64,000 nt of DNA from Paraspadella gotoi. Its lineage: Eukaryota > Chaetognatha. The position numbers were made by a program, and so were the translations under genes. Shown one piece after another: positions 34,075 to 47,655 of the stretch (its first letter is position 1; each line of letters begins with the position of its first letter). Under the pieces are notes generated by a model that was not told the origin of the DNA, made no database searches, and saw nothing but the letters and a program-made list of their open reading frames with translations. The stretch covers positions 11,754,392-11,818,391 of the forward strand of contig CM119264.1 in assembly GCA_051294375.1 (NCBI GenBank), read 5' to 3'.

Positions 34075-34838
34075 CAGAGAAAGAAAGAGAGATCAATGTC
34101 TTGCGCATGGACGAGTCTGTAAAAGTGTTTCTCTTTATGATCTTTTACTGGCACGCCTTCTTTTCTATGAATTTTTTTTTCTTCTTCTTTAGTCAACGAC
34201 GACGACGAGCATTACGACGACGACCACGAAGACGTAAAAACCATGATGACGACGGCGACATCTTTAAGCCTTTTTTTTTTTTGAGTCGCTAATTACTGCT
34301 CTACGCATAATGTACTATCCTCTCGATTAGTTAATTCGTTTTTCTGATTTTTATTTAATGAAAAAGTTAAGAATGGTTTTTAACGTATGAAATTAGCATA
34401 AGGCTTAGGTTAATTCAAAAGAAGTCAATGCATTGAAAAAAAAAATTGAATCACAAAATAATTATGTCCCTTTTACTCTGATATTCAAATAACAATGAAG
34501 TGTTATAGTATAATTTCTATATAAATGTATATATATTTAACAAAATAATGATTTCTAAAAACCTACATAATACTACGCAGAAGCCATTCAGGCTAAAAAA
34601 AATGACATAAACGAGCTAATTCTGAGTTCACATCCAAGCTCTAATTTAAAGAGAGCAATTAAGTTGAAATCGAAATAAAAAAAAAACTGACTGCATCAGA
34701 AATTCAGAGATAAAATGGCGAGAAGATGGAAGACCAAATTATCCCGACACTTTAATCTCAAAGGATTGGATTATTATGCACCATTTAAATGCTAAATCAT
34801 TCCGAGCTCTCCGCTATACCTTTTTCACATTTTCGATG

Positions 34839-34955
<117 letters not shown>

Positions 34956-35076
34956 ACACCACGCCACACACTCATGCGAGAATCCTAAGAAAGTCAGTTT
35001 GTGCGTCTCCTCTCCTCACTTTCCTTCTGAATCTAATTCCCATTCCTTATCTATCTTTTTACCCTCTTCGCCATTT

Positions 35077-35142
35077 CCCCTTTTACCCTTTTGCTCTTTT
35101 ACCCTTTTACCCTTTTACCCTTTTGCCCTTTTACCCTTTTCC
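35077..35142. repeat. (TTTTACCC)n 8-bp tandem repeat
   Basis: About eight units, some TTTTGCCC. This is not the reverse complement of a known telomere unit. Confidence 0.85.
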
Positions 35143-35715
35143 TTTCGCCCAAACCAGCGCCAACAAGCAACATATTTCAATTTTCGACCAACGCATAACC
35201 CTCTATCCAATCCCTTGGACCACGCGTCTCCCCTCCACTTCACAACAACGACAACAACAACCACCTGGGAAAACCACCTTGGGTCGGATCAGTGGCTAAG
35301 GAAAAAGGATGGTCGCCGCTGATTGCCCATCAGAAGAGGACCTGAATCCCCTCGTATGAGAGTTGGGGCGGGGGGGGGGAGGAAGAGGGGGGGTTGACGG
35401 GAAGAGGGAGACGAGGGGAAACGGGAAACGGGGAAGAGAGAGCGGAGAGGAGAGAGTTTGTGATCGAGCCACGCGAACTACATGTGTACGATACATTGTA
35501 CAATATGTACATTTTACATCGTACTTTGTACATTGTTGAAAAGCCCGATTAAATGTGAATATCGTTGCAAACTGAAATCTGACATCCCAATCATTTATAA
35601 ATCGAAAATAAATCACGAAAAAACCTAACGCTCCAAAATTGCTTTCCTCTCTTTTTCTTCTGACGCAAAAAAAAAAAAAGAAAAGAAAAGAAAGAAAATG
35701 AAAAAGAAATGAAAA

Positions 35716-35859
35716 ATGGAAGGAAAAGAATCAGAAATTCGAGGGGGCGCTCCGGGTTTGACCCTTCGGCGCGAGACGGACGCCGCTGACGCCGCAGACG
35801 CAGCCCTCGACGCTGCCCGCCGGGCCCCGGCGTCATTTGCAATTCTGATCCGACTTTAA
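35716..35859 (+). CDS. Small ORF, 47 codons, Ala/Asp-rich
   Basis: ATG frame begins MEGKESEIRGGAPG and has an ETDAADAADAALDAARRAPA stretch before a stop. The Ala/Asp run could simply be a GCC/GAC triplet array; the minus strand is open too. Confidence 0.2.
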   Translation: MEGKESEIRGGAPGLTLRRETDAADAADAALDAARRAPASFAILIRL

Positions 35860-36004
35860 TCCGAGGTCAAAGATTCTTTGTCATTTTCGCCCAGGTGTCC
35901 ATTCCGCCCCGGGAATCGCGAGACTGCCGTCGCGAAGGTGGCCATTGTTGGTTTAAAGGGTGAGTCGTGAGGGTGGGTCGGGGATTGGGTGGGTTTTATT
36001 GAGA

Positions 36005-36147
<143 letters not shown>

Positions 36148-36172
36148 TGAAGGATGACCAAACTGCGATCGA

Positions 36173-36319
36173 ATGATGAATCAACTCGGGAAATTTGAAA
36201 GACGCGAGGTTTCAGGAGGCGAACCTGGCGAACTCGGACGGACAGACGGAGATACGGACATCTCATTCTCCGTTCGCAAAAATCCATCAGTCACGTTCCA
36301 TTACGTTTTCAGCGGTTAA
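36173..36319 (+). CDS. Small ORF, 48 codons
   Basis: Two ATGs in tandem (36173, 36176) open a frame reading [20 protein letters not shown] then [21 protein letters not shown] second plus frame (36195-36428) is also open to KFNGSLFTYK. Only the non-repetitive composition supports coding. Confidence 0.2.
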   Translation: MMNQLGKFERREVSGGEPGELGRTDGDTDISFSVRKNPSVTFHYVFSG

Positions 36320-36623
36320 ATTCTATATTCGCCGTGAGGGGAAAAGGGGAGACGCTGGTGGAAAAATGACACGTAGGAATGACGTAGTATCTAGAAAGTT
36401 TAATGGAAGCCTATTCACTTATAAATAACATCTCGTTTAGAAAGAGTAATTAATAAATAGTTTATTTCTAAAAAACATTGATTTCCAAGAGAACCTTGGG
36501 AGAAGTTCCGTTGTGATGAATTTTTTATAACCGAAAAATTTCGGATCCAAAAAAGGAAACAAAAATGAGAGGTTTCTTACTGATTCTCATTCCTCTCAGA
36601 TCTGACACGCGTCCACGCTTCTT

Positions 36624-36627
<4 letters not shown>

Positions 36628-36687
<60 letters not shown>
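36628..36687. repeat. (TC)n microsatellite
   Basis: Uninterrupted TC run. Confidence 0.97.
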
Positions 36688-36694
<7 letters not shown>

Positions 36695-37701
36695 TCACTC
36701 ACGCGCGCGAACGAACGGCGCTGTGATGGGATGAGAAAAAATAGTTTTTGACGTTGAAACAATCAAAGGAGAAAAGACTAGAAAAGATTCATCACCGTCA
36801 AATCTGTCATCTGCCTTGCGACTCTAATTTTTCACGAGATAGAAATAGACCTTTCAGTTTTTTTGGTCTCGCTCCCTCTCTCTCTTCCTCCCCATCTACG
36901 TATCTCTTTCTCTTTCTTCCTGATCATTCACTCCCTCCCACTTCCCGTTTTCCAATTTATTTTAGTTTTTTTCATATTTTTGACGAATTACACCCAAGAA
37001 AAGTCTAGTGCGAAGGCAAAAAAATGTAAGTACTTGCCCGAAAGCAATTGGTTTATGTTAAAGTGCATCTTCATTTGAGCCCAGGCCATTAAAAATCTAT
37101 TTTTAGCTCGCACCATCTGTCAGCTAAGGAAGCAACTGCATTGCAGCTACGGAAAAAGCATTAAATATTGTCGTTCGTCTTTTGTAGGACGTTGTGTTCT
37201 AGTTTTTCGGAAAAAAAAAGTATTAGTCTATTTTTACGATGAATGATCTAAAATTTTACCTTTACATACAGATCTGGAAATTCGTTTCTAGAAATTCGCA
37301 ATTACGTTTGTTACAGTTACATTATTATTTTCTCGCACGCCTCTTTTCGCCGATTCATTTCTTTTTTTTTTCTCCCCGATATCATCCTTTTTTTTTATTT
37401 CCTCGTATTCTCGAAAAGGGGAAAAAAAAGGGGGGAAAAAAGGGAGGTTTTCCACGGCCTTCCCTCTTTTTTTTCTCTTCTTCTTCCCAAGATATATTTT
37501 TTCTCATCATTTGGCTCGTTTCCGTCCGAGTTGGCGAAGCGGGTCTCAACTTGTATATTTCTTCTTCCGGTTTTTATCGCGCGGCTCTTGGCTCCGCGCT
37601 GGAGGAAACGAGGGGGAGCTTCCAAAAAAGCGACGCTAAAAATCGAGAATGGCAACGACACTGGAGGTTAAAAGAGGGGGTTCGCGGGCGCGGGTGGTGG
37701 G

Positions 37702-37777
37702 AGGAGAGAGAGAGAGAGAGAGAGAGAGAAGAGAGAGAAGAGAGAGAAGAAGGAGAGAGAGAGAGAGAGAGAGAGAA
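37702..37777. repeat. (GA)n tract abutting a retrotransposon 3' end
   Basis: Interrupted GA tract ending directly at the 3' terminus of the minus-strand element. Confidence 0.95.
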
Positions 37778-38559
37778 TTTTGAATTTTATCAATGGGGCT
37801 TTAGGCACAAAATAAAACAATAGGCCATAAAAAGCTTACTTTTATTACATTTAAGTCTTACGAATTTTAGGGCATTCATAATGAAAATCCTTTCCAATTT
37901 ACAATTTTATGCATGTATTTTCCCTTTGTAAATAATCCCATTCCCAACAGCGTTTCGATAGGCTGAAATGTTTGTTCTGAATAGTATTAGAAATTAATAT
38001 GATTAATAGCATCGTCAAATAGAGTTGATTTTTCCTCGGATAATTCTTTCAATCTCCTACAGCAAAGTTTTTAACATAGTCAGATAATGGTATTTGGCCT
38101 GCGGCATTCTAATGTGCAGCAGTAGGAGTTATGACTAGGTAAATTTTGAAAAATACGAATGGCTCTTAATGTAAGCGATCAAATTTCATCCAGTTGATAA
38201 TTTACCAGCAGACAGCAAACAAGGAGATGAGTATAAAAATAGAGGAAACTATTAAGACTTTGAAAAGTTGATGAACTAAACGATAATTATTCCCAGTTTA
38301 CAAAACCGCGAAAGTCTATTGATTCCAAGAATTTTTACCATTTTGCTTTTTTAAATAAATCATTAACGTGAAATGTCCAAGTAAGTTTTTTATCAATTAT
38401 ACACCCTTAAAAACTTTACGTTGTCACACATTGGAATTTTTTTCTACCAAATAGATTTTAAAATTAACGCAAAAGTTAAAAAGATTAAAAACTTCGTGTA
38501 TAACTATACAGTTAGATTATCTGCGACAAAGATCTAAAAACCACATTTCGCACCCATCT

Positions 38560-39360
38560 TTCAAGTTTATTGAATTTTCCGTTGCGAGAGCCTTTTTCTG
38601 CTATTATGCGGATTTAGATTGAAGCCCACAAGCTTGAGTCTTCTCATATGTGCAGCACTCTCAAAACATCAAGAAGCACCACCTTTGAAATGCAGGTTTG
38701 ATCGAGAGGTAAATTTGGATTGCGATCTTTGATCTTGATTATGAATCGGGGACATTAACGTTGAGATTGAGATGATTGTGTAATGCTTAATGGCCTTGGG
38801 CAGAAATGGGTAGGTCACCGCGTAAAGAGCAATAATTCAGACTGAGGAACCGCTCCTGTGGAGATCCACACAGATACATACTCTCCGTGATTGCTCACCT
38901 CGACTGACGACGCAGAAGCTTTACTTAATTAGTTAGAAGAGTTAGAAGACGAATCATATCTTTAGATATTCCAGACCTAATTAGCTTTCTGTAACGAAGT
39001 CCATCATTGCCAGATGTTTCAAAGGCTTTGCTGTAATCGAGCGTGACAAGTATGGTCTGCCACCTCTGGCTTTAAAGCATCTGTGGAGTCTTCAATTTTA
39101 ATCGGGGGACAATGTTTTCAGGGGCAGATCGCCCTTTTCGATATCCTGATTGAAGAGAATTTTTTGCACCTGCAGCTTTTAACATCTAATTAGTCCCGGG
39201 AAGAATTAAACCTTTCAAGAAGTTTCCGAGAAACCAGACAAAAGGCTAATGGGTCGTAATTTCTTGGAGTTCTTGTAGCGTTTTACCACTTTTAGGAATC
39301 ATACGAATCAGGGCCAGTTTCCACACATCGGGAAAGTACCCAAAACGAAAACAACTTTCA
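38560..39360 (-). pseudogene. Reverse transcriptase remnant
   Basis: Minus-strand translation shows family landmarks in order: FGYFPDVWKLALIRMIPKSG (39283-39350), LVTLDYSKAFETSG (about 39005-39050, the motif usually written LD.SKAFDT), and STGAVPQSELLLF (about 38830-38870, usually GVPQGSILGPLLF). A later stretch RLKLVGFNLNP resembles the segment after the catalytic YADD; the YADD itself was not found. Stops and shifts interrupt the frame, so the protein is dead. Confidence 0.87.
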
Positions 39361-40254
39361 TATATATGTTGCAGAGTCAACAAGCTTTCTATCGGCAAAT
39401 TACTAAAGCATGAGATGGTTTTACTAATCTACCCCAGCTGCAGATCTTATCTTTTAAGTGTTTTGATTATTTCATTAGGTTTTTCCATATCGAGAGCATC
39501 TTTAAAAAAGATTTCAAAATTCAGGGTTCATTAATTTCTTTGATTGTGCTGGGGTGACAATGTGCATTTGATTTACTCGGCGACCAAATTTTTTTATTTT
39601 ATTTTGCCCAGTCTTCTTTTCTGTGGAACGGTGAGGTGCCTAAATAACCTTCTAATTTTTCTGCAAAACTTCGAGGTTAGCAGCATTGTTCCTCTGACTG
39701 ATCCATCGGCACGGACAGTAGCATTGCAATCTGGTGGAGAACTTGGAGAATAATTGGGTTATATTATTTGATCATTTTCCCATTTTTTTCGCAGCGTCTT
39801 TTTCAGAAAGTATTCTTTACTTCATATTTGTTAGTGTTCCGCTAAAACATCGTTTGTTTGCATATTTAACTTTCGGCAGATGTAATTATATTCCTTTTTG
39901 ATGTTAGGTGGAGCTTGAAAAACCATTTTTTCTGTAATTGCAAATTTTTCAAGACATTCTTCTTTTTCCTTTTGACAAGGTTTGTGTGATTATGTCTATT
40001 TTTTATGCCTATTTTTGGTGAAGGTTTGGTTTTTGTACGTACTTTTGTTTATAAGAATTTAATGATTAAGGTTTGAAAAAGGTTGTCAATCTTTTTAATC
40101 TAATTCAATTGCTATTTAAAACACGATCGTTTATACAGTGAATTTCATTTTTAATGTTTTCGCGAAATTTATTTCCAATCTGTAGTTTAGGAGTTAGCTT
40201 GTGTGTTATAATAAAAAAAAAAAAAAATTATTTAAGGTAAAAGTTTCGTAAGAA

Positions 40255-40500
40255 ATGGGCAAATGATTCTGATCCACGTCATCTAAGGACCGTACTGGAT
40301 TCAATCTTTGGACAGACTGACCCGCGTTAAGACTATATCCAAGACATTTGCTTCACCATTTGACTTACTATGTATGTAGGAGATATCTCCATGACCGAAA
40401 TAATTTTGTATTTAGAGATATAGATAAACAGATCTTCACCTTGTTGTGTGCTCGAATTTTCACCTAGTAAAGTATTGTGAGAATTCAGATCATCCAGCAA
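40255..40500 (-). pseudogene. APE-type endonuclease remnant
   Basis: Minus-strand reading DLNSHNTLLGENSS matches the GDFNAHH.LWG motif, followed by EDLFIYISKYKIISV then EISPTY (the usual PTY). Further on, a DDVDQNH-like stretch occupies the SDH position. Several stops. It lies upstream of the reverse transcriptase in the expected order. Confidence 0.8.
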
Positions 40501-41330
40501 AAGATGGTTAGGGAGATATTCCGGTTTATTGATATTTCAAGCATAGAATTTAAAAATATTTTCATTCATAATTTACAAGCTGGTGTGATTGTATCGGTTC
40601 CAATTAATCAATCTTTCTCTTCCATTTAGTTAAGATTTCAACGAATAAACTTTTCTTTCTTGCTCTGTATCGGGATTTAAGCAAATGCAGGCTGGTATAT
40701 TGTTTGGGACTCAATCATTACTCCGCCAGCATTTTGAATTGATTCTTTTTAAAAATACTTTAAAATTTTTTTAAAACAAAATATGTCTCCTTGTTTGCTT
40801 CTCACATCATTGCATATTAAAAAAAGATGGTAGTAATTTTATAAAAACTTACAAGATTTTGTAATTCTAATAAGCGTTTTGGAGTGACCATTTGTGTTAT
40901 GTTTAAGATTGCAACAGCAGACTTTGAGGCTCCCATTTCCATTAAATTTAGTAACTTTTTGCTTTGTTTATTCGGTTTTGGAGTAATGTCAGGCGTTGTT
41001 GGCCTACTGATTGCAACAACCCCTGTCGTTTTCATTTGCATTGTTCATGTAGAGATTTGAAAACAGTTTGAGACGGCTCCCAGTCCTCATCCAGATCACC
41101 CATTATCTGTTGTGTGTTTTAAAGGGGTTTGGAGAGGATTTGTTTCTGCCAGGTTTCAGCGTGAGATATGTTGGTTCTTCTCTCCTTGGAGGTTATCGGC
41201 TGTTTCTGTTGGTTTTGCAAGGTGATTGACGACAAATTTTTCACTGCAGCGTTTACGGAATTAGATAACAGCTGTTGATAATTCTGAATTCTGTAGCTTT
41301 AAGTATACCAAGATTTATTCAACAAAACAG

Positions 41331-41920
41331 CTATTCCTTGAACGATGCTCTTAATTTTGAGTCTGTTGGGAAAGGTGGCAGGCTGTAAAGAGTTTTTGGG
41401 AGAGTGGCATAGGTAACTTGTTGTAGAGAATGGCTATTTCTTTTGACGACAAGCTTCTTGATATGTTGACATGACTTAGGAATGGCTGCATGTTTTCCGT
41501 CACATTTGCACACTTTACGTTTCTTCAAATGCGTTTTTGACAGTTTTTGAGAATGATTTTCAGCCACATTTCTGAGACAGACTGGCTTCCTTGAATTGGA
41601 ACACGAGCCGAACCTGACCAAAAGATTGACAGTTAGAAACACTGTAATACCACGATTCAGTTAATAATCAATACATTGTTTGGACTTTCATGAAAATGTT
41701 GATTACCTTTTTTACAGAAGTGTCGTCTTTTTTCTCTTAGTGATGTTAGAGTGACTTTCACATTCCAGGATGGTTTTCCTGAACGTCCTGTTATTAATCG
41801 TTTTATCATGCTTGGCGTGAAACCTTTACTTGAGATAGCCGTTTTTTTATTTCGTCGTCATTGTATTCAGGATCAACCCCTCGGATAAGACGAAGGTGTG
41901 AGACAACAGTGTTTGGAAGT
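41331..41920 (-). pseudogene. ORF1 (gag-like) remnant with zinc knuckle
   Basis: Minus-strand reading LIRGVDPEYNDDEIKKRL (about 41852-41905) resembles the RGv.pe.t.eei segment of Jockey/R1-type gag proteins. Downstream, after a shift, VCKCDGKHAAIPKSC keeps the C..G.HAA....C pattern of the last CCHC knuckle. Frame broken by at least one shift and stop. Confidence 0.75.
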
Positions 41921-42699
41921 ATTGATTTCTTTGGAGTGAATGTATATGTGTCATTTATATCCAGGTTTCTTGTCTTTTAGCAAGGAAATCATTTTAAGGG
42001 CCCTCTATCAGTTTTCCCGCTGTTTATTATGAGATCACCTGGCTTTTGTATCTTTAACTTCTTCAATACTCTTCAGAGCTTTGAAAAGCGTACGGTGAAT
42101 ATACTGATGAGAAGTTTTGGCCGTGAATTTCTATAATTTTCAGTTGGGGAGATTCTGGAACATGAGATTAAAACAGTTCTTCGGTGACTTAATTTGGCTT
42201 TGAGGTTAAACCATTTGCTGGTTTATCTGTCCTGGAAGCCATTGTGTGAATCCCGTTGGCAATTTGAACGAATTTTTAACGACATTAGAAGCCTTTTTGT
42301 TTTGGTCTTGCTCCAACTTATCCAATTACCATATCGTAATTTTGAAATGTAATAACATTTTTACAAACGCTTCCTTTACTATTTCCTTGTAAGCCCCGGA
42401 AAATCACTTATCAGTTTTTCTATCGGGCGTGGAAGTATGTAAAATTTCACGGTTCTTGACTTTCTTCACTTATTCTCGTCACATCTTCCAGTGTTTTCCT
42501 TTTTCCGAAGTGTCCTTTACGTTCCCTTTTTCCGGGCGAGTTGATCTGTTGACTTCGTGATTCTTTGCCTTTTTGTTGGCCATCTCTCGATCTTTTTCTC
42601 TGAGAAGTTAAGGTACAGTTTGATTGATATGCCGGATAGAAATTGATCAAATTAGACTAGATTTTTATATACGAGACCTGCAGGGATTATGTAAAGTGA

Positions 42700-44590
42700 A
42701 TTGTATATGATCCCTATAGATATAAAGTTATGTATCAGCTTTATTTTCATGCTGCGGGCCTCAAGCCCCCATTTTACGAAAAAGACAGATTTATTTTAAA
42801 GATATTTTATTTTGTAGAAATTATTGATTTTTTTATTTTTCAGTATAGTGTGGAAATAAGTTTCGGAGATATATATAAAAAAAATCAGAAATATTATATA
42901 CGGAGCATACGTTCTCGATTCTGGCTTGGTAGGTCACAGAGAGAGACCGCTGAGAGAGAGAAGAGTAGAATAACTCGGGGTCGAGTTAGAGCCTGATTAA
43001 TAGGGTGTAGTCTCGTTCGACTTCAGGGAAAAAAAACCCGTCACTAGAGAAGCGCCAAAGGATCAGAAAAGGATCACACGAGAATCAGGGGGGAAAAAAA
43101 TCCGGAGCGGTCTCTCGGAAACAGACAGGTCTCTTAGACGCGAGGCGGCGCAGAAGAAAAAGATTCTGCTACAATCCTCGCGATAACGCCTCCTCGCGGC
43201 TCAGATTGAAAAGTCGACAGCCAAAATGTCTGATAACTTTTTTTTTCTTCTTGTTGCTCATGCGAGATAAAACGTGGGCGAAAGGGAGAAAAAAAAAGAA
43301 AAATGACCAAAATCTGGTTGTTTTTTTTTTTCCTTTTTTCTTTATTTCTTTTCTTTTTGTTACGAAAAAAAAGGGAAACGAAATCGGGGATCATTAACTT
43401 CACCTCGAAATCGTTCCTCATAATTCATGATGTCTATAAAAATATGATCCTTCGCCAAAGTGAACGAGAGCGGCGAGGAAATGGGGGGGGAGGGAGACTG
43501 GCTTGAGCTTATTTCTTGGAAAACGAAAAACAAAGGCGAAGACAGTTTGGGAAAACGTAAACAAAGTAGATTTTTTAAAAATATTAAAATTTGTTCTTCA
43601 AGAATTCCTTTCATTCTATCAAAATTCTTTACATATATTTTTGCTAATCCGATAAGTAAGAAAAAATCATATTGGCCTTTAAAATTCTTTTTAAAATGCT
43701 TAGAGAATATAAAACAGCACGAAATAAATAATAAAGAATTTATAAGCTGATTTATAATTTTTAAAATCTTAAGAGTATAGTGATCTCGCCAGACGTTACT
43801 ATCAAAAAATTTTTTGAAAAAATCTGAAAAAAAACCAAATGATTGGTGCGAAAATGAATTATTGATGTAATAATAATTTATTGATTGATGTAATAGTAAT
43901 TTATTAATTAATTAATTAATTAATTAATTATTTATTAATTTATTAATTGATTCATGCGATGATAACCAAAGGATTGATGTAATGATAACCAAATAATAGA
44001 TGCGATGATAGTCATTCATTGATGCAATGATAGTCATTCACTGATGCGATAATAGTGATTTACTAATGCATCTCGTCTATATATATAAAAATTATTCTCT
44101 AAATAAAACATAAATAAATGAGTGTAGGAATATAAAACATAACAATTTAAAAGACCTCAATGATGAGAAGCCATATCGAAATTTTCAGCTTTCTATGGTT
44201 AATTGGTTATACACTTGAGCTATTTTCAATGTTAAAACAGTGTTAAAACGATGACGATGACGATAACGATGACTACGGTCAAAAGAAGCAGAAACAAATT
44301 AACATCTCGCCCGTCTGGAGAGATAAAAAAAATTTCAGAGCAAAAAGCTGAGGTTGCCGCAAAGAAACGAAAAAAGTTATTCAACAAATATGAATTTGAA
44401 ATATTTTTGTTTTAACTCGTGGTTGGAATAAATGTTAGTCGAAATCTTTCGGTAAAAATGACTTCATAACAGCTGTCGGAAAGGGTTTAGCGGGGGAACT
44501 CGGTTGGTATTCAAATAAAAACCAGTTGTGCGAAAATTTACGCGAGAAACCGAATAATCATAATCATCAGTTTACGCCTTTCCTTTTTTT
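42700..44590. other. AT-rich interval without supported genes
   Basis: A/T-runs, a short (TTAA)n array near 43908-43945 and imperfect GATGCGATGATAGTCATT-type units at 43960-44070. Nothing else seen. Confidence 0.55.
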
Positions 44591-44726
44591 TTGGGGGGGG
44601 GGGGAGGGGGCGGACGATTTTTTATTTCCCAAGAGGACAAATTAAAAAAACAAACTAAAATTCAAAAGCAATTAAAGATGGAACGTTTTCAATTAACAAA
44701 AAAAAATCCTTCGGAGGAATTTTACC

Positions 44727-44730
<4 letters not shown>

Positions 44731-44809
<79 letters not shown>
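44731..44809. repeat. Interrupted (GA)n microsatellite
   Basis: GA run with GGA and GAAG interruptions. Confidence 0.94.
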
Positions 44810-45033
44810 TTTTTCCTTTCTTTTCTCACCTCGATAAGAGGAGAAAAGCGTTGGAATCAGCCATTGTGTTCCCTCCGCTCGGCGTTAAGCGCAGACAGCG
44901 AAAGGAATTTCGGAGCCAAATTCTTGATTTTCCGCCTAATTTGTTTCCTCCTACTTTTTCTCTATTTTTGAGGACGCACAAACATCCGTTTGTGGGATTT
45001 TCGCACACGCGTGTGCCCTAGAGCGTGTTTGCG

Positions 45034-45162
<129 letters not shown>

Positions 45163-45425
45163 AGGGTGGTCTCTCTTCTGGAGCGGGAAGGAAAAGAAGA
45201 TAAAGAACCTTCTTGCGAAAACTTAAAAGAAAGAATGAATTTTTAAGATGAAAGTTGAAGAAGAAAAATTTTTTTTTTTTTCATTTCTCCACATCTTTGC
45301 ACCTGAAATGGAAAGTACGTCCAAAATAAATAAAGCTAGAATATATTTACGCGGGAAAAAAAAATTTCCCTTAGTTTTTTCCATTCCTTCTGAATTGGAA
45401 CCTCCCTTTCTGTCTGTCTCTGTCG

Positions 45426-45427
<2 letters not shown>

Positions 45428-45518
<91 letters not shown>
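45428..45518. repeat. (TC)n microsatellite, about 90 bp
   Basis: Uninterrupted; together with 45037-45154 it forms a GA...TC inverted pair about 275 bp apart. Confidence 0.98.
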
Positions 45519-45521
<3 letters not shown>

Positions 45522-46389
45522 CGTTGGTTTTTGTGCCACTGTTTGTTTTTACTTTCGGTCGCTCTCTTTTTTTATAGCTTTTATCGCTCATAAATGTTTT
45601 CTGCCTTTGATTTAAGGCTAGGCTCGGCAGCTCGTAAAGACTCATTTTTCCTCCTCTTTCTCGCCGCGTTTTTCTTTTCTTTTAAGAATGAATGAGAAGA
45701 AATAGTCACAGACGAAATTTCCTTTTCTTTCCACTTTTTCAAAAAGACACGGCAAATGTAATCCAGTACTTTTGGCTAAAAGAATTATATATTTAAAGTT
45801 TTAAAGCATGTAGTAAATACGCCAGAGAAAAAAAACATTGAGCACAATACTGAAACATTAAGAACTGGACTTTTATGGAATAGTATACAGAAAAAGGTAA
45901 ATAACGTGTTAAAAGTATTTTTTTCATATTAAGCAGCAACGCCATCGTGTTATTTACACAAGATTGTCACAAAAATTAGTGTCATCAAATCACCTCTCAC
46001 TTCCGTTCAACGGGAAACATCAAGCGGTTTCTATGTTTAATATATATATATATATATTCTTCAGGCTTCCGTCACAATTTTTATCATACCGAGATTTCAA
46101 AACCCAAGGGAAGTGATAAGTTCACGAAAAGATCTCAATCCGCGAGTGAAGAACAAAAGGGGCTCAAAATTAAGCTTAGCCCGACGACGAGAGCGGGCTC
46201 GGCGGGCAGGGAAAAGACGGTCTGGGCGCGTCGCCCCTTAATTTGTATGCGAAAGCCGTCGGGCGCGGACGTATAGCTTCGGCGGATAAATTGATTTCAG
46301 TTTTTGTATCTATCGTTAATCTTTTTATCTGGTGGATCTTCGTACTCGCTTTCTCCCCGTTTCCATCGGCGACCCTAACGCGGTTGGCG

Positions 46390-46570
46390 AGGACACGGCA
46401 GCGTGGCGAGAGGTTGGCGGGAGCGTAGCGCGGGCGTGGCAGGAGTATGACTGGAGCAAGGAGGAGTGTGGCGGGAGCGTTGCGGGAGCGTTGCGGAAGC
46501 CAGACGGAAGCTGGGCGGTGTGTGGCGGTAACGACGGGGAGCGTGGTGGGAATTTTGGAGGAACGAGCAG
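46390..46570. repeat. Degenerate GTGGCGGGAGCGT minisatellite
   Basis: Units such as GTGGCGAGAGGT, GGCGGGAGCGT and GTTGCGGGAGCGT recur imperfectly. Both strands are open across it, as expected for a repeat. Confidence 0.7.
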
Positions 46571-46679
46571 GTAATGTGACATTAGCATGGCAGAAGAGTG
46601 GTTGGAGTATGACGACTGACGAGTGCTTCTCAGTGGCAGTAGCTCAACGGACATGTTAAGGACGCCGCGTTAAAATCTT

Positions 46680-46880
46680 CCAAGGCCACCGCGTACGGTC
46701 GCCTAGCAACGTTTTCAGCTTTGCGACGATCACGCGTCGAACTCTACGCCGGGTCGCGTGCGCCGAATCGCGTGCGCCGAATCGCGGGCGCCTTTTCCGC
46801 GGGCCCGGTCGCCGTCGTCGGCACCGCGGCCGGCCCTCGCGCCGCAACCGCCCCCCTTCACGCCGCGAGCTGCCTCCACT
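46680..46880. promoter_or_regulatory. CpG-rich island with X-box-like site
   Basis: Very CpG-dense block, including a GCGTGCGCCGAATCGC unit repeated near 46755-46785. GTCGCCTAGCAAC at 46698-46710 fits the RFX form GTNRCC-N-RGYAAC with one-base spacing. No exon assigned; a TSS here is inference. Confidence 0.35.
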
Positions 46881-47595
46881 AAATCCCCGTTATGTTTGAA
46901 CGCCCAAACCGGGACTTACCTGGTTTTGAATCCGGGAGGCGATTGATATGCATCGTCGAGGGTTCAAGGGAACGGCGCGGGAATTAGGAACGAGGAAAGG
47001 GGGAAGGTAGGAAAGGAGTAGGAGGAAAGGGAAAACGGGAGGAAGTAGGAAAATGGGAAAATCCGACGAAGGTGAGGCATGAAAAAAAAAGGGGGAGTAG
47101 AAAATGGGGAGAGAGAAAAAAAAAACCGAGCGAGTTAAAATGGTTTCCATCGCAATCGAAAATTTCATTGCAAATAATTGCTATTAACGTTTGGCTGAAT
47201 CGCTGTTTTGTTTCTTTAAACAACCAACGTTCGTCAGTCTGCTTTCGGACGATTTCTATAAAATTAATGCTCAGCATGCTAATGAATGTGGAAAATTTTT
47301 TAGAAAAAATAATTCTTGAAGAAAATTAGCGTGAGAATTTAAAGAGAAGAGTAGATTTCTTTTTTTTTTAAATTATTTCGAATCTCTTTGGTCCAAATTA
47401 GAACAGAAAATGGAACAAAAAAATTCACGAAAAATTGAAATTTGTTACGGGAAATAATCCGTTAAGTCGACCTTCTGAATCCCTGGAGTTTTTCTCGGCT
47501 CAAAATCCGAGATCTTCAATCTCCTCTTGATTATAATTTCGCCGTGTTTTTATTTCAAGGTCTCGTTATACACGAGGAACAGAAAAAAAAATAAT

Positions 47596-47598
<3 letters not shown>

Positions 47599-47651
<53 letters not shown>
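47599..47651. repeat. (GA)n microsatellite
   Basis: Uninterrupted. Confidence 0.97.

Positions 47652-47655
<4 letters not shown>

Larger units (their letters stand above)
37778..42660 (-). mobile_element. Degenerate full-length-like non-LTR retrotransposon
   Basis: On the minus strand the order is gag-like ORF1 (about 42.6-41.3 kb), APE-type endonuclease (about 40.5-40.25 kb), reverse transcriptase (about 39.4-38.5 kb) and an AT-rich 3' end at 37778. This is the arrangement of APE-encoding non-LTR elements (Jockey, R1, CR1, I groups). No ORF is intact; stops and frameshifts are frequent. The 3' end abuts GA repeat as in the truncated copy at 21313. The 5' boundary is an estimate. The clade was not determined. 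Confidence 0.86.

Noticed and set aside
35077-35142. TTTTACCC array as interstitial telomere repeat
   Set aside because: It is not TTAGGG/TTAGG-type nor the complement of TTTTAGGG; treated as a plain 8-bp tandem repeat.
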